A DNA stretch of 64,000 nucleotides. Origin: JAAXPZ01 sp965215705. GTDB lineage: Bacteria > Campylobacterota > Campylobacteria > Campylobacterales > Sulfurovaceae. Of this stretch, positions 9,104-16,112 are shown piece by piece (position 1 is the stretch's first letter; each line of letters starts with the position of its first letter). Below the pieces are notes generated by a model. It searched no databases. It was given only the letters and a program-made list of their open reading frames with translations, and had not been told where the DNA came from. The stretch is taken from positions 248,001 through 312,000 of the forward strand of contig CBDCEE010000008.1 in NCBI GenBank assembly GCA_965215705.1. The letters are read 5' to 3'. Made by a program: the position numbers and the translations under genes.

Positions 9104-9256
9104 AAGCCATACTTGCTATCAGCAAAGTAGCTATTGCCATCCATTTAAATTTCACACGTTGCATTCTCTTCCCCTTGTTTTAAACAATCAGCCAACACTG
9201 ATTAGACTAGATTAGGAGACATATCACCCCTAAAATGTATAATATTCTGGCTTTCG

Positions 9257-9290
9257 GTCATGATTATAACAAAAAAATGTCAAAAAAATA
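9257..9290 (-). promoter_or_regulatory. probable promoter of the surface-protein operon
   Basis: On the minus strand TATAAT lies at 9263-9268, preceded by T-rich runs and TTGACA only 9 bases upstream. That fits the Campylobacterota pattern of a strong -10 with periodic T-tracts rather than a spaced -35. The predicted RNA start, near 9256, leaves a leader of about 90 bases before ATG 9164. The rest of 9165-9423 is very AT-rich with no gene. Confidence 0.45.
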
Positions 9291-9423
9291 TTAAATAATA
9301 ATAAAATATAGGATTTTTACACATTATTAAAATAATTTTACTGAATAACCAAATATATAGCATTTATTATAATACTTATCATAAAAAAAATTGATCTATT
9401 TTATTGCTGTAAAAAGAAGATGA

Positions 9424-9511
9424 TGGCTGAGAGGAAGGGATTCGAACCCTCGGTGGGTTACCCCACACAGACGTTCCAGGTCTGCACCTTCGACCACTCG
9501 GACACCTCTCA
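9424..9511 (-). tRNA. tRNA-Ser(GGA)
   Basis: The 88-base minus-strand gene starts TGAGAGG, pairs with CCTCTCA, and ends in a genome-encoded GCCA. The anticodon stem CAGAC/GTCTG holds loop CTGGAAC with anticodon GGA. The long variable arm (GTGGGGTAACCCAC) is typical of serine tRNAs. The T-loop TTCGAAT is present. Confidence 0.95.
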
Positions 9512-9596
9512 ACATATTTTGTAGAAGCAGAATTATAGCCAATCGTTTTTAAGATAGGGTAAATTTAATACCTTATAAGCACTTTTTCGTTATGAT

Positions 9597-9707
9597 TCCG
9601 GTGCCTCTTCTCAGACCTGTGCAACGGTTTTGAGAGACAATGGGTCAGGATGGGAACATAGCAGCCCACCTCTCCTAGCTGGGTGCCGCAGCCATCTGGG
9701 GAGGGGT
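9597..9707 (+). ncRNA. ffs: signal recognition particle RNA, small bacterial type
   Basis: The core GGGTCAGGATGGGAACATAG followed by CAGCCC matches the conserved SRP domain IV (GGTCAGG...GGAA...AGCAGCC) that binds Ffh. The ends pair: CCTCTTCTCAGA near the 5' end with TCTGGGGAGGGG near the 3' end gives twelve pairs including G-U. About 110 bases is the normal 4.5S length. With Ffh it targets inner-membrane proteins during translation. End points are approximate. Confidence 0.9.
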
Positions 9708-9774
9708 ATTTATTATAGTGAATTTTAACCATTTCGCCTCTTCTTGTCAACCATTTTATGGTACAATATCATAG

Positions 9775-9839
9775 ATTACCAATTACCAATTACCAATTAC
9801 CAATTACCAATTACCAATTACCAATTACCAATTACCAAT
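9775..9839. repeat. tandem heptanucleotide repeat, nine copies of ATTACCA
   Basis: Nine perfect head-to-tail copies of ATTACCA (9775-9837) plus two more bases fill the gap just before the rnhB stop at 9841. No spacers are present, so it is not a CRISPR. It is a candidate variable-number repeat. It lies outside any reading frame: the rnhB stop comes first on the minus strand. Confidence 0.95.
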
Positions 9840-9840
9840 C

Positions 9841-10401
9841 TCATCCATCCAAACACTTCACCCTAAAACTTTTACGATGATGCTCACATCGTCCGTATTT
9901 TGCCAATGCCTCCATATGTGCTTTGGTCCCGTAGCCCTTGTGTTTGGTAAATCCATACTGTGGATACGCTGTATCAAATAACAACATCTCTCTATCATGG
10001 GTAACCTTGGCAAGGATACTGGCTGCACTTACCTCTGCGACTTTGGTATCTGCCTTGACCATCGTACGCAACTCCTCTACACCAAAGGTGCTATTGCCAT
10101 CAAAGAGATAGTCACACTCTCCTAGCGCACCTAGTATCTCAGTCAGCCCCTTTGTCATGCACTGAGATATTCCCAGTGTATCTACCGCAGCTGCAGAAAA
10201 AGAGACGATATGATAGAGACTGTTTTCAATGATCTGGGGATAGAGTGTTTCGCGTTTGGCTTCGGTGAGTTTCTTGGAGTCCATCAGCCCATCGACAGGT
10301 CTACGCAAAACCACCCCAGCGATCACCAGTGACCCCGCGATAGGCCCACGACCAGCCTCATCAATACCACATAAAGGAAGAGAGAAGAGAGAATTTTGCA
10401 T
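9841..10401 (-). CDS. rnhB: ribonuclease HII
   Basis: Cytoplasmic RNase HII cleaves RNA in RNA-DNA hybrids and nicks at misincorporated ribonucleotides. The 186-residue protein shows the family signature GIDEAGRGPIAGSLVIAG with catalytic Asp14 and Glu15, DSKKL at about residue 40, FDGNSTF and VSAASILAKVTHD. Length is usual. The minus-strand stop directly abuts the ATTACCA tandem repeat. Upstream (10402-10694) lies the inverted-repeat element, so it is probably transcribed alone. RNase HI is also in this window at 48433. Confidence 0.95.
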   Translation of the reverse strand: MQNSLFSLPLCGIDEAGRGPIAGSLVIAGVVLRRPVDGLMDSKKLTEAKRETLYPQIIENSLYHIVSFSAAAVDTLGISQCMTKGLTEILGALGECDYLFDGNSTFGVEELRTMVKADTKVAEVSAASILAKVTHDREMLLFDTAYPQYGFTKHKGYGTKAHMEALAKYGRCEHHRKSFRVKCLDG

Positions 10402-10421
10402 ATTTTTCCTTAACTCCTATG

Positions 10422-10522
10422 ATTTGAGAGATTTCGCCCAATGCGACAAACCTTGCACCCAACCCTCGCAGAGGGCGCTTGCGTCTGCAAGGTGCAGGAG
10501 TATTGGGCGAAATCTCTCAAAT
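10422..10522. repeat. 101-bp inverted-repeat element with nested hairpins
   Basis: The 21-bp arms at 10422-10442 and 10502-10522 are perfect inverted copies. Inside, ACCTTGCA (10450-10457) pairs with TGCAAGGT (10486-10493), and CCCTC-GCA-GAGGG makes a third hairpin. It lies between rnhB and the ankyrin gene. No T-run or reading frame accompanies it. The size and symmetry resemble a REP/BIME or miniature transposable element, or a structured RNA; it does not look like a simple terminator. Confidence 0.8.
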
Positions 10523-10596
10523 TCCCCACACCATTAATCTTTTGTTTACTGACCATTGTCTCATAGTTAACGCTCATCGTCTATAATAACACTATC

Positions 10597-10620
10597 AGAA
10601 AGTTAAACGTTTGACTTTCT
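10597..10620. repeat. inverted repeat, possible terminator
   Basis: Arms AGAAAGTTAAAC and GTTTGACTTTCT pair with one mismatch, and AACTTGTTTTTTG follows on the plus strand. It could serve as a weak rho-independent terminator or an operator. It sits in the 293-bp gap 10402-10694, which otherwise holds only the 101-bp inverted-repeat element. Confidence 0.4.
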
Positions 10621-10694
10621 AACTTGTTTTTTGTTTATACCGCACATAAAAAGAGATTTCCCCCCTTGTTTACAACTCCTTGTTTTTTCTCTTT

Positions 10695-11207
10695 TTATGG
10701 TTCTTCTTTTTTTTCCAGAAATGCCAGCATTTTTTTCTGCCCCATACGTTTGGCATAATCAGCTGCCGTCATCCCATAGTTGTCTGTACTACATATATCT
10801 GCACCTCTCTCGATCAGGTACGTGACGATCTCCATATCATTGAAAGAAGCTGCCAGTATCAAAGGTGTGATACCGCTCTTTCGTCGACTCCCAAAGAGAT
10901 CAACGCCACGTGCCTCACAAAGTGTGATCACATCCATACGCTTGTATTTGATCGCGATGTCCAAGGCACCGACACCCTCACGATTGACCTCCATGATATC
11001 TATCCCGGCATCCACCAGCATCTCTATCGCCTCCACTGAAGCACCATGACTGATCGCAAAGAAGAGTAGTGGCACCTCGTCAGGCTCATCCAGTTCATAC
11101 TCTTCACCCACGATCACCTCTTGGGAGAGATCCACTTCCCCCGCAGCCAGAATCTTACGCAGAGCGACAAGGTTGTCTCGTTGTAGTGCTTCTAGCAGTG
11201 CTTCCAC
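10695..11207 (-). CDS. ankyrin-repeat protein
   Basis: This 170-residue protein has no signal peptide. Ankyrin repeats are visible at about residues 45-75 (PLLFFAISHGASVEAIEML, VDAGID), 78-108 (GVGALDIAIKYKRMDVITL) and 112-145 (GITPLILAASFNDMEIVTYLI), with a partial one at the end (GMTAADYAKRMGQKKML). Such repeats bind partner proteins; no enzymatic domain is seen. It is the third gene of a panD-ybaB-ankyrin unit, its ATG overlapping the ybaB stop by one base. The partner is unknown. Confidence 0.85.
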   Translation of the reverse strand: MEALLEALQRDNLVALRKILAAGEVDLSQEVIVGEEYELDEPDEVPLLFFAISHGASVEAIEMLVDAGIDIMEVNREGVGALDIAIKYKRMDVITLCEARGVDLFGSRRKSGITPLILAASFNDMEIVTYLIERGADICSTDNYGMTAADYAKRMGQKKMLAFLEKKEEP

Positions 11208-11524
11208 TAGGCATTGCCACCAAAAGGGTTGAGCCCACCAAACATACCCATGGCTTGGGATTTTTTATTGTCCTCCACCATACGCATCACATCATTGACT
11301 GTGCTGATCAAAAGTATCTGTAGAGACTCTTTATCTGAAAGCAGTGTCTCATCGATCGTGATATCGATCACCTCTCCTGTACCGTTGGCAGTCACTTCTA
11401 TCATGCCACCGCCACCCTTGGCAGTAAGTTGTATGGATTTGGACTGCTCCTGCATCGCAGCAGCTTTTTCCTGCATCTCCTCCATCATCTTGCCCATATT
11501 TTTAAGATCCATTCCTTCAAACAT
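11207..11524 (-). CDS. YbaB/EbfC-family nucleoid-associated protein
   Basis: Small cytoplasmic DNA-binding protein of the YbaB/EbfC family, which forms tweezer-like dimers on DNA. The 105-residue chain has the expected helix-sheet-helix order: MGKMMEEMQEKAAAMQEQ, the strand block IEVTANGTGEVIDITIDETLL, then the helix LISTVNDVMRMVEDNKKSQ and a glycine-rich end. It overlaps the panD stop by one base (TGATG) and the ankyrin start by one base, so the three are translationally coupled. In many bacteria ybaB lies next to dnaX and recR; here it does not. Confidence 0.93.
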   Translation of the reverse strand: MFEGMDLKNMGKMMEEMQEKAAAMQEQSKSIQLTAKGGGGMIEVTANGTGEVIDITIDETLLSDKESLQILLISTVNDVMRMVEDNKKSQAMGMFGGLNPFGGNA

Positions 11525-11892
11525 CAGCTGAGCCCTTTGAATGCTTGTGCAATGGCATTTTCATCATCCAGGATCACGATCTTTGGCTGATATGTATCCG
11601 CCTCTTCTTCACTCATAGTTGCATAGGCGATGATAATGATCTTATCCCCCTTGTGCACTTTTCTGGCAGCCGCACCGTTGAGGCAGATATCACGCTTGCC
11701 CCGCTCTCCCGGTATTGTATAGGTAGAAAAACGCTCACCGTTGTTGACATTGACGATATCTACCTTTTGTCCCACACGCATATGAGAAGCATCCAGCAGT
11801 GCTTGGTCGATCGTGATAGAGCCCACATAATTGAGGTTGGCATCGGTCACTGTAGCACGATGTATCTTACTATAGAGCATGGTAATATTCAT
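11524..11892 (-). CDS. panD: aspartate 1-decarboxylase
   Basis: Makes beta-alanine from aspartate for pantothenate and coenzyme A. The 122-residue proenzyme contains the self-cleavage site Gly24-Ser25 (NYVGSITID), where Ser25 becomes the pyruvoyl cofactor, and the conserved LNGAAAR and GDKIIIIAYA segments. N-terminal KIHRATVTDA matches the family. TATAAT on the minus strand at 11923-11928 gives a promoter about 24-30 bases before the start. It is first in the panD-ybaB-ankyrin operon. Confidence 0.96.
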   Translation of the reverse strand: MNITMLYSKIHRATVTDANLNYVGSITIDQALLDASHMRVGQKVDIVNVNNGERFSTYTIPGERGKRDICLNGAAARKVHKGDKIIIIAYATMSEEEADTYQPKIVILDDENAIAQAFKGLS

Positions 11893-11946
11893 CTCGTTAT
11901 ACCCTTCTATTTAAAGTGGCATATTATACCAAAAATTCATCTGTAA

Positions 11947-12321
11947 CTACACCAGTGATGCAGGTACGATAGGTTCGCCCCAGAACTCATCTGCAATGAC
12001 ATATTCCTGAACCACATTACCACCAACAATATGCTCTTCGATGATCCTGTCGATCTTCTCTTTAGTCAGATTCACATACATGGTATGTCCCGGTTCTATG
12101 AGGATCACAGGACCCTGCTGACATCGGCTGAGACATCCTGTCTGTATAGGTAGCGCCGTGGCAATGAGCCCTTTACGCATCAATGATTGCCCCAGGTGCT
12201 GAAACAGCTCCTGCGACTCTGGGTTATTTTGGCTTACACAGCTTGGCTTTGGCATCCCGGGAGGAGCACTCTGTTGACACTTGAAAATATAAAACGCTGG
12301 TTGGGGCATAGCACCTATCAT
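11947..12321 (-). CDS. thioredoxin-like 2Fe-2S ferredoxin protein
   Basis: This 124-residue protein has four cysteines at 15, 28, 63 and 67 (CQQSAPPGMPKPSC and CLSRC), the spacing of thioredoxin-fold [2Fe-2S] ferredoxins such as the Aquifex/Clostridium type and NuoE-like domains. It probably carries electrons in the cytoplasm; the partner is unknown. TGCTAAAAT upstream on the minus strand gives a -10, and a small hairpin (12340-12356) lies in the leader. It is transcribed divergently from the FmdE-hemerythrin block, so the intergenic FNR-type box could affect both. Confidence 0.82.
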   Translation of the reverse strand: MIGAMPQPAFYIFKCQQSAPPGMPKPSCVSQNNPESQELFQHLGQSLMRKGLIATALPIQTGCLSRCQQGPVILIEPGHTMYVNLTKEKIDRIIEEHIVGGNVVQEYVIADEFWGEPIVPASLV

Positions 12322-12410
12322 GGTAAATCCTTTTTAATTAAGAGTCTTTTACTCTTTTATTCGCATTTTAGCAGAATTTTCTTAGAGATACAGGTGTAAC
12401 AATTAAGTAA

Positions 12411-12432
12411 CAGGTTGACATATATCAACCTG
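12411..12432 (+). promoter_or_regulatory. FNR/CRP-family operator
   Basis: The palindrome CAGGTTGA-CATATA-TCAACCTG has perfect 8-bp arms and contains TTGAC-N4-ATCAA, one base from the FNR consensus TTGAT-N4-ATCAA. Its centre (12421.5) lies 41.5 bases before the start predicted from TATAAT at 12451-12456, the classical class II activator position. It controls the FmdE-hemerythrin-DUF2249-NnrS-like unit. Confidence 0.75.
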
Positions 12433-12450
12433 CCGTTTAGATTACTCTAC

Positions 12451-12456
12451 TATAAT
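12451..12456 (+). promoter_or_regulatory. -10 box of the FmdE-hemerythrin operon
   Basis: An exact TATAAT lies 19 bases after the FNR-type palindrome. No -35 consensus is visible, as expected for an activator-dependent class II promoter. The predicted start, near 12463, gives a leader of about 23 bases containing the AGGAGA ribosome site before ATG 12486. Confidence 0.65.
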
Positions 12457-12485
12457 TATCTCCTATTTTCATCCAGGAGATCCTT

Positions 12486-13094
12486 ATGCACTATCCTACA
12501 TTTTTTAATGCTATTCCTACTATCACTCTCTATGATCCACTAGGCGAATTTCTGGGAGCATTTGAGGACGGCATTGTAGAGATCAGCTACCTTGACTGTG
12601 CCAAACTGGCAGGACACTCCTGCCCCACTGTAGCCAGTGCCTATCTCATGGCGATAGCAGGACTTGCCAGTCTCTATCCTGACGGGCTCCCCCACAGAAG
12701 CCAGATCAGCATAGAGATGCAAGCCCCCAAAGCAGAAGGGGTTACCGGGGTCATCGGAAATGTCATCGCCTATATCGTTGGTGCCAATGATGAGGGTGGG
12801 TTCAAGGGTATCGGTGGTACCTTTAGCCGTAATGATCTTCTGAGTTTTGGAATCTCACAACTCACGGGCATGGTACGCCTCACCCGTATCGATACAGGAG
12901 ATTCCGTCACACTCAGCAGTGATACCAGCCAGGTACCGGGCTCTCCTGAGATGATGCCTCTCATGCAAAAAGCCATGCAAGGGGCAGCATCAGATGCAGA
13001 AAAAGCACAATTTCAAGCACTCTGGCAGGGGCGCGTAGAAGTGATGCTACTCAACAAAGATCTGCAAGATAAAATTATTACGATAAACAAATAA
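12486..13094 (+). CDS. FmdE-family protein
   Basis: This 202-residue soluble protein belongs to the family named after formylmethanofuran dehydrogenase subunit E. The metal-site motif DCAKLAGHSCPTVASAYLMA at about residues 36-55 is the FmdE Cys/His region. No methanogenesis context exists here, so the name is only historical; the cysteine and histidine suggest binding of a metal. It is the first gene behind the FNR/CRP-type box, followed 13 bases later by a hemerythrin. Co-occurrence with hemerythrin, DUF2249 and an NnrS-like protein suggests a part in anaerobic or nitrosative metabolism; this is inference. Confidence 0.8.
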   Translation: MHYPTFFNAIPTITLYDPLGEFLGAFEDGIVEISYLDCAKLAGHSCPTVASAYLMAIAGLASLYPDGLPHRSQISIEMQAPKAEGVTGVIGNVIAYIVGANDEGGFKGIGGTFSRNDLLSFGISQLTGMVRLTRIDTGDSVTLSSDTSQVPGSPEMMPLMQKAMQGAASDAEKAQFQALWQGRVEVMLLNKDLQDKIITINK

Positions 13095-13107
13095 GGAGAG
13101 ACCTATT

Positions 13108-13548
13108 ATGATCATATCACAATACATGACACCAGAACACAGAGAATGCGACACCCTCTTTGCTAAAGCAGAAAGCTTTGTAGCCGGTGGAGACTGGGAG
13201 CAGGCAGAGCAAGCCTATATGCAGTTTGCCAACGAAACACTCTTGCACTTCAAAAAAGAAGAAGAGACACTCTTCCCTGCTTTTGAGAAGCAGACAGGCA
13301 GCGAGCAGGGGCCTGCACAGGTGATGCGTTTCGAGCATGAGCAGGTCAGAGGACTCATCGGAAAAATGGCAGAAGCAGTAGAGAAACAGGACAAAGATGC
13401 CTACCTCTCACTGGCAGAGTCTATGATGATCCTACTCCAGCAACACAATATGAAAGAAGAGCAGATGCTCTATGCGATGTGTGACCGTGTCATCCCTCAT
13501 GACGGCAGAGAGACATTGATTGAGACGATGAAGCAGGAGACACTTTGA
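13108..13548 (+). CDS. hemerythrin-domain protein
   Basis: This 146-residue four-helix protein is predicted to bind a di-iron centre. The ligand pattern is visible: H11 (PEHREC), HFKKEEE near residue 51, FEHEQ near residue 77 and QQHNMKEEQ near residue 113. Related bacterial proteins bind oxygen or nitric oxide, or repair iron-sulfur centres (YtfE/RIC type). No partner domain is fused. It is second in the FNR-controlled unit and overlaps the DUF2249 start by 4 bases. GAGAGA forms the ribosome site. Confidence 0.88.
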   Translation: MIISQYMTPEHRECDTLFAKAESFVAGGDWEQAEQAYMQFANETLLHFKKEEETLFPAFEKQTGSEQGPAQVMRFEHEQVRGLIGKMAEAVEKQDKDAYLSLAESMMILLQQHNMKEEQMLYAMCDRVIPHDGRETLIETMKQETL

Positions 13549-13796
13549 ATCGTATCACGCTAGATACCAGAGAGATGGAGCATCCCAAACCTCTGGAGTT
13601 GGCGATAGATGCCATCAGAGGGCTGGATGGGGACTCTTATCTCTATATGCTCAACCGCAAAAACCCTATCCCTCTTCTACGTTTGGCTGAGCAACATCAA
13701 TACCAAACACTCTCACAAGAAGTCTCCGAAGGCGAGTGGCGTATCCTCATCGCCAAGGACAAGGAGCTTCCTCTAGAGGAGTATCTGGATGTTTGA
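13545..13796 (+). CDS. DUF2249-domain protein
   Basis: This 83-residue protein has the DUF2249 pattern: LDTREMEHPKPLELAIDAI, a predicted helix, YLYMLNRKNPIPLLRLAEQH and a final EWRILIAK strand. This TusA-like fold is often found next to hemerythrins in denitrifiers. The start reads TTG (ttgaatcgtatcacg) inside the end of the hemerythrin gene, and its stop overlaps the next start by 8 bases, so it is translationally coupled on both sides. Function is unknown; a sulfur- or ligand-handling role is only suggested by fold. Confidence 0.8.
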   Translation: MNRITLDTREMEHPKPLELAIDAIRGLDGDSYLYMLNRKNPIPLLRLAEQHQYQTLSQEVSEGEWRILIAKDKELPLEEYLDV

Positions 13797-15072
13797 CCAA
13801 AACGGTCTTTCTCTTGATCAGGCACCTCCTGTCTCCGTCGTTTTTGGGCTCTTCTTAGTCGGTGCTCTCTCTGGGATACTTACAGGCATTGCCATACTCT
13901 ACTACCAAAGCACACTTTTTGACTTTAGTTCTACTGCTGCTGTGATCATCACCCACCTGATGACCTTGGGGGTAATGCTCTTTTTTATGCTGGGGGCACT
14001 TTTTCAAATGCTTCCTGTGATCGCAGGTGTTGTACTAGGTGCACCTATCCCTAGATCCAACCTCCTCAAGTTTCTACTCACGACTGGTCTCTTAACACTG
14101 CTGGGAGGCTTCGGGTTTCATGCCTCTTTTCTCTTTATGTTTGCCTCTATTTTATTGGGCTCTGCTCTGCTCTACATCAGTATTTTTATGGGAATCAGAC
14201 TTGTGAAGATCTCTCATCATAGTGCCTCCTCCAGAGGGATGCTCTTTAGTCTAGTTTCCTTGGGGATACTCACACTACTTGCACTCTATATGACCCTCAC
14301 CTATGCTGGCTTGTTTGATGGTGTCTATTTTCTACAGGCCAAGCAGATGCACTACAGTTTTGGGCTTTTTGGCTGGATAGGGCTACTGATCATCTCCATC
14401 TCTTTCCAAACCATAGAGATGTTCTATGTCACGCCTGCCTACCCTGCCATATTAAGCCGCTATACACCTGTAGCTATCGTAAGCCTACTGGTGCTGCTCT
14501 CTGTACTGATCCTCGTACAGAGCAAGGTAATGGTCTCTATACAGATGCTACTCTATCTTACTATGATCCTCTATGCCGGATATACCCTCCTACGACTCTC
14601 CCAACGCAAACGCCCTCTGGCAGATGCGACGATGTGGTTTTGGCGTACAGGTATGGGGAGCTTGATCCTGAGCATGCTGCTGCTTATCATAGAGATTTTC
14701 ATCCCCAATCATCTCTTGGTTTCGATAGCAGTGATACTCTTCAGCTCTTTTGTGCTGAGTGTACTCTTTGCCATGTTCTACAAGATCGTGCCCTTTCTGA
14801 CATGGTTCCACCTCAATGCACAGGGATACTTCACCGCTCCGATGATGCATGAAGTGATCCACCCTAAAACAGCCAAGAAACACTACTATATTCACTTAGT
14901 GACCCTAGGTCTATTTCTGCTCTCACTTTTTATACCACAGAGCATACTGCTGGCAGGCATAGGCATGATTCTCTCCTTTGGCTGGATAGGCTACCAGATC
15001 CTCCATGCCAACAAATGCTACAAGCATACACAGGAGACAGGAGAAAAATTTGATATGACGATGATGTCATAG
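13789..15072 (+). CDS. NnrS-like polytopic membrane protein
   Basis: This 427-residue integral membrane protein has about twelve hydrophobic helices starting near residue 17. Conserved-looking histidines occur within or near helices (ITHLMTLGVMLFFMLGALFQ at about 56-75, MHYSFGLFGWIGLL near 187, TWFHLNAQGYF near 338), as in heme- and copper-binding NnrS proteins linked to nitric oxide stress. It is the last gene of the FNR-regulated unit. I call it NnrS-like from topology, histidines and context, not from a clear family signature; a distant heme-copper oxidase subunit I relative is the alternative. Confidence 0.6.
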   Translation: MFDQNGLSLDQAPPVSVVFGLFLVGALSGILTGIAILYYQSTLFDFSSTAAVIITHLMTLGVMLFFMLGALFQMLPVIAGVVLGAPIPRSNLLKFLLTTGLLTLLGGFGFHASFLFMFASILLGSALLYISIFMGIRLVKISHHSASSRGMLFSLVSLGILTLLALYMTLTYAGLFDGVYFLQAKQMHYSFGLFGWIGLLIISISFQTIEMFYVTPAYPAILSRYTPVAIVSLLVLLSVLILVQSKVMVSIQMLLYLTMILYAGYTLLRLSQRKRPLADATMWFWRTGMGSLILSMLLLIIEIFIPNHLLVSIAVILFSSFVLSVLFAMFYKIVPFLTWFHLNAQGYFTAPMMHEVIHPKTAKKHYYIHLVTLGLFLLSLFIPQSILLAGIGMILSFGWIGYQILHANKCYKHTQETGEKFDMTMMS

Positions 15073-15134
15073 CCTTGCACTACCCCAGTCAATTCAGATA
15101 CAATAGAGACATCTTTTGACAAAAGGGGTATCTC

Positions 15135-16112
15135 ATGAAATATCTACTCTGGGTTACTATACTCATCACACTCCAAGCATGTAGTACATCCTTAACAAAA
15201 AAGAACCAAGCACTCCCCACCAAACAGCATACCCCTGCATATTCTTTTCATCGTGTCTGGAAAATCATCTCTCAGTCTCCCTATACCACCCTACCACAAA
15301 CTAAAGTCTCCTACAGTAAACTGAGCGATCATAACCGAAACATCATCCTTGCTGATGCCAAACGTACACTTATGTCCCAGGCAGATATCCTGCCCTCATT
15401 TGAAAAGCTTGCACACCCTAACGGTATCTGCTTCGAGGGTATCTGGGAGATCACCCAACCCAACCCCTACAGTGGCTACTTCAAGCAGGGCGCTAAGGCA
15501 CTCATCATCGCCAGAGCCTCTTCTGCACTCTCCAACACCCACAGCGGAGAGATACGTTCCTTTGGTTTTGCGGGGAAGCTCTTCCCTACACTGAATAGAT
15601 CCAAAGTACCCAAGAGCCCTACTGCCAATTTCTTTCTCATTGATGATCTGGGAGGCACACGTGCCGCACGCTATACTGATGTTACACTGACCAATGCTCC
15701 CTCTCTAAGCTTCAACAGTGAGCTCCTCAAGCACCTCTTCTATGGGCTCAAAGTAAACGATGCTTTTGGTGAGGCCGACAAAAATCCAAAGATCAGACAA
15801 CTCTATGAGATCTCCTATCTAGGGACGAAAAAGCATACCCGGGTCATCACCCCCAGATGGATGAAGATCAAAGCCAGTGTTCACCTAAGAAAAGCAATGA
15901 ATGGACTAGATTTTCGTGATGAACTGAAGCTGGATCATGGAAAGAAATTGGTATTCAATATTTCTGTAGCCAGCAAAGAAAATGCAAAAAAGAAAGTCTG
16001 GAAAAGGATAGGAAAGATCACTTTGGATAGTGCTGTAAGCTCCTCAGCCTGTGATCGGAGACTTCATTTTCACCATCCTGCATGGAAAAAAGACTTGCAG
16101 TATCTACCTTGA
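15135..16112 (+). CDS. lipoprotein with distant catalase-like features
   Basis: This 325-residue protein starts with a lipoprotein signal (MKYLLWVTILITLQACSTS), with the lipidated cysteine at 16. The middle part has LAHPNGICFEGIWEI followed by YSGYFKQGAKALIIARAS and FAGKLFP, an order reminiscent of the catalase core (H-P-x-G, G-x-W, then small residues and ARFS). The heme-ligand Tyr region is not obvious, so catalytic activity cannot be claimed. TACAAT lies upstream near 15099. Its 3' end overlaps the convergent murE by 9 bases. A periplasmic or membrane-attached role is likely. Confidence 0.6.
   Translation: MKYLLWVTILITLQACSTSLTKKNQALPTKQHTPAYSFHRVWKIISQSPYTTLPQTKVSYSKLSDHNRNIILADAKRTLMSQADILPSFEKLAHPNGICFEGIWEITQPNPYSGYFKQGAKALIIARASSALSNTHSGEIRSFGFAGKLFPTLNRSKVPKSPTANFFLIDDLGGTRAARYTDVTLTNAPSLSFNSELLKHLFYGLKVNDAFGEADKNPKIRQLYEISYLGTKKHTRVITPRWMKIKASVHLRKAMNGLDFRDELKLDHGKKLVFNISVASKENAKKKVWKRIGKITLDSAVSSSACDRRLHFHHPAWKKDLQYLP

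Larger units (their letters stand above)
1032..9164 (-). pseudogene. giant SdrD/Ig-like repeat surface protein, frame broken by several indels
   Basis: The whole stretch reads as one secreted multidomain surface protein of roughly 2,700 residues. The likely true start is ATG at 9164 (MQRVKFKWMAIATLL..., a signal peptide with cleavage near AFG-GD). In this sequence that frame stops after 45 codons because a seven-G run (9056-9062) is one base too long to join the downstream frame. Further small indels disrupt the frame near 2900, 3346, 4375, 4777 and 4820-4880; the frame is otherwise conserved in every piece, and domain sequence continues across each break. The pieces are 4853-9103, 4366-4833, 3297-4385, 2873-3337 and 1032-2852. 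Most breaks lie in 732-bp near-identical repeats, so unresolved sequencing or assembly errors are a serious alternative to genuine decay or phase variation. Likely role: cell-surface adhesin or envelope fibre. Confidence 0.75.

Noticed and set aside
9775..9839. Possible CRISPR array (ACCAATT repeats)
   Set aside because: The unit is 7 bp with no spacers and no cas genes, so it is a simple tandem repeat.
10597..10620. Strong rho-independent terminator
   Set aside because: The stem is AT-rich with a mismatch and the T-run starts several bases later, so only a weak call is justified.
12436..15072. Methanofuran pathway from the FmdE name
   Set aside because: No other methanofuran or molybdenum dehydrogenase genes are present; the family name is historical.
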